Shown: positions 62,965 to 64,000 of the stretch, piece by piece
Numbering within the stretch: position 1 is the stretch's first letter
Layout of the letters: every line of letters begins with the position of its first letter
Source: Macrosoma leucophasiata
Lineage: Eukaryota > Arthropoda > Insecta > Lepidoptera > Hedylidae
Direction: 5' to 3'
Assembly (NCBI GenBank): GCA_036365455.1
Contig: JAWQUS010000023.1
Coordinates: 7,316,001-7,380,000 of the forward strand
Length of the DNA stretch: 64,000 nucleotides
Position numbers and translations under genes: made by a program
Notes under the pieces: generated by a model
Databases searched by the model: none
Seen by the model: only the letters and a program-made list of their open reading frames with translations
Told to the model about the DNA's origin: nothing

Positions 62965-63068
62965 TAATTAAGGCGGGAGGAAAGTGGGCCGAAGAAAGAT
63001 TGCCTTCGGTTTCGTTAATCCCCTAGTCGTGACCGCTGCTTATTGCCTGATTGCAATGTTCTGTATTT
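62965..63068 (+). repeat. Family-L direct repeat, copy 1
   Basis: 'taattaaggcgggaggaaag', 'tgggccgaagaaagat', 'gctgcttattgcctgatt' recur at 63663-63817 in the same direction. Confidence 0.75.
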
Positions 63069-63116
63069 AGTAAAAGTGTTAGAAAAGTAAAGCCGCATAA
63101 TATCTTCTCCTTCGTT

Positions 63117-63390
63117 TCAGCCGAAAGACGTCCACTGCGGGACTCTTGTCTTGCTGTTTGTCCTTCTCCCACGGATACCTGTTGCATCGTACGGGGGGAC
63201 ATTATCGCCACGCTTGGCATTCGGGTTGACGTTCATAGTGGTGATAGGGTTGCTGTTGCCCCTCCTTCCTGCGTTATTGCATTTACTGCCGCCCTATTGG
63301 AATGATTTGACTGTTTTTGTTCATTTGATTTACTGCAGTGGTAGATAAAAATTCTTCAACTAGTTGGTGGCGGGGTCATCGCGTCTCGAC
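63117..63390 (+). mobile_element. Family-E repeat with head, plus strand
   Basis: 'tcagccgaaagacgtccact' head, core 'tatcgccacgcttggcattc', 'gcgttattgcatttactgcc', end 'gtggcggggtcatcgcgtc'. About 270 bp, near complete. Confidence 0.75.
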
Positions 63391-63662
63391 GTCCTTACTC
63401 CTAACCGACTCGTAACAAAACGCTCTCTCTGTACGTGTATTAGGAATCGGATCAACAAGAAATGACTTATTGAGTGGACCTATAACTATTAAATTTGAAT
63501 TTCTTGCGTAAAGCGATTTTCGTGGAAAACCTCTCGTTGACAGAATTAACACCGATAAAATCTCAGAAAAAAGATAGAAATACCATAATTCAACTGTATA
63601 TGCTGGTCCATATGGAAATAGCCTGTTAATAGACATGTTCCACTACTTCACAGGATAAGCGT
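63391..63662. other. No recognised feature
   Basis: Nothing supported. Confidence 0.35.
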
Positions 63663-63817
63663 TAATTAAGGCGGGAGGAAAGTGGGCCGAAGAAAGATGG
63701 TCACCGGTTTTGTGTGCCCTTAACTTCGATGATTTCATTTGGCGGCAAATGGCGGTTTGGACGTGTTTAATCTCGCGATTCGTGACTACTGCTTATTGCC
63801 TGATTAGGATGTTCTAT
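63663..63817 (+). repeat. Family-L direct repeat, copy 2
   Basis: Longer than copy 1 by about 50 bp in the middle ('tttggcggcaaatggcggtt'). Confidence 0.75.
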
Positions 63818-63843
63818 TTGAAACGTCTTTCGTTATACATTTA

Positions 63844-63958
63844 CCCCCTTATTCATAAACGTATTTTAGCTAAAGTGTTGCTAATCTCTCTTTTGTCTTT
63901 TTCTATCCTGCACATTTCACAATACAACTGACAAAGACAAAGTTTATGAATAAAGGGG
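63844..63958. mobile_element. MITE, 'cccccttattcataaac' family, copy 2
   Basis: 115 bp with ends 'cccccttattcataaac' and the inverse of 'gtttatgaataaagggg'. TTA lies on both sides (63841-63843, 63959-63961). A TTA duplication suggests a PIF/Harbinger-type MITE. Confidence 0.8.
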
Positions 63959-64000
63959 TTAGTTTATTAATACATAATTAACAATAATATGAGCAATTTA

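Overview
The window looks like nuclear DNA of a moth or butterfly (Lepidoptera). The evidence is indirect but consistent. It is AT-rich, has no operon-like gene order, and consists almost wholly of interspersed repeats of types I know from lepidopteran genomes: a Bm1-like short element built around a 'ctggtggtagagctcc' head, microsatellite-associated elements with (tatg)n and (gtct)n runs, repeats framed by 'gggttccgt' and 'acggaaccc', and CR1/Jockey-like and RTE-like LINE fragments. I cannot name a species. I find no host protein-coding gene and no functional rRNA or tRNA gene. Every protein match I recognise is a decayed piece of a LINE.

Layout. 0-10 kb: SINE-A, a 3.6-kb decayed CR1/Jockey LINE on the minus strand (1647-5280), and the first copy of a long-arm foldback element (family P, 6406-7374). 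10-20 kb: a LINE 3' end, a striking composite of tRNA-Tyr-like sequence and inverted repeats (11296-11737), several family-B copies, and a 5S-rRNA-like SINE (16823-17190). 20-28 kb: microsatellite-associated repeats, a purine-rich minisatellite, a set of large tandem units (22095-23990) and a mosaic of duplicated blocks (25.5-28.3 kb). 28-40 kb: B, A, D and E copies, a 61-nt hairpin (29558-29618) and a hAT-like transposon with a perfect 8-bp target duplication (35936-38058) that has been filled by four later insertions. It is followed by the longest stretch without recognisable repeats (38067-40264). 40-51 kb: the second family-P foldback, a B copy split by an RTE fragment with a 10-bp target duplication (44951-45453), and a 1.55-kb element with terminal inverted repeats of about 95 bp (48987-50532). 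51-64 kb: a threefold direct repeat, more A/B/E/F/G copies, another TIR element (60014-61025) and small TTA-flanked MITEs.

How the parts relate. The families interact mainly by nesting, so relative ages can be read off. Family labels (A-P, X) are mine and local to this answer. A = tRNA-derived SINE; B = Bm1-like SINE with T-run when read on the plus strand; C = tRNA-Tyr-like inverted-repeat family; D = second tRNA-derived SINE; E = 'cgccacgcttggc' family; F = 5S-rRNA-derived SINE; G = 'ggttccgt' family; H = microsatellite-associated element; I, J, K, L, M, N, X, Y = smaller repeats described below; P = foldback family with a SINE-A piece frozen in its loop. The two signals I consider most likely to be under-described are family C, which combines tRNA-like sequence with terminal inverted repeats, and the repeated occurrence of short perfect snap-back palindromes inside or at the ends of retro-inserted SINE copies.
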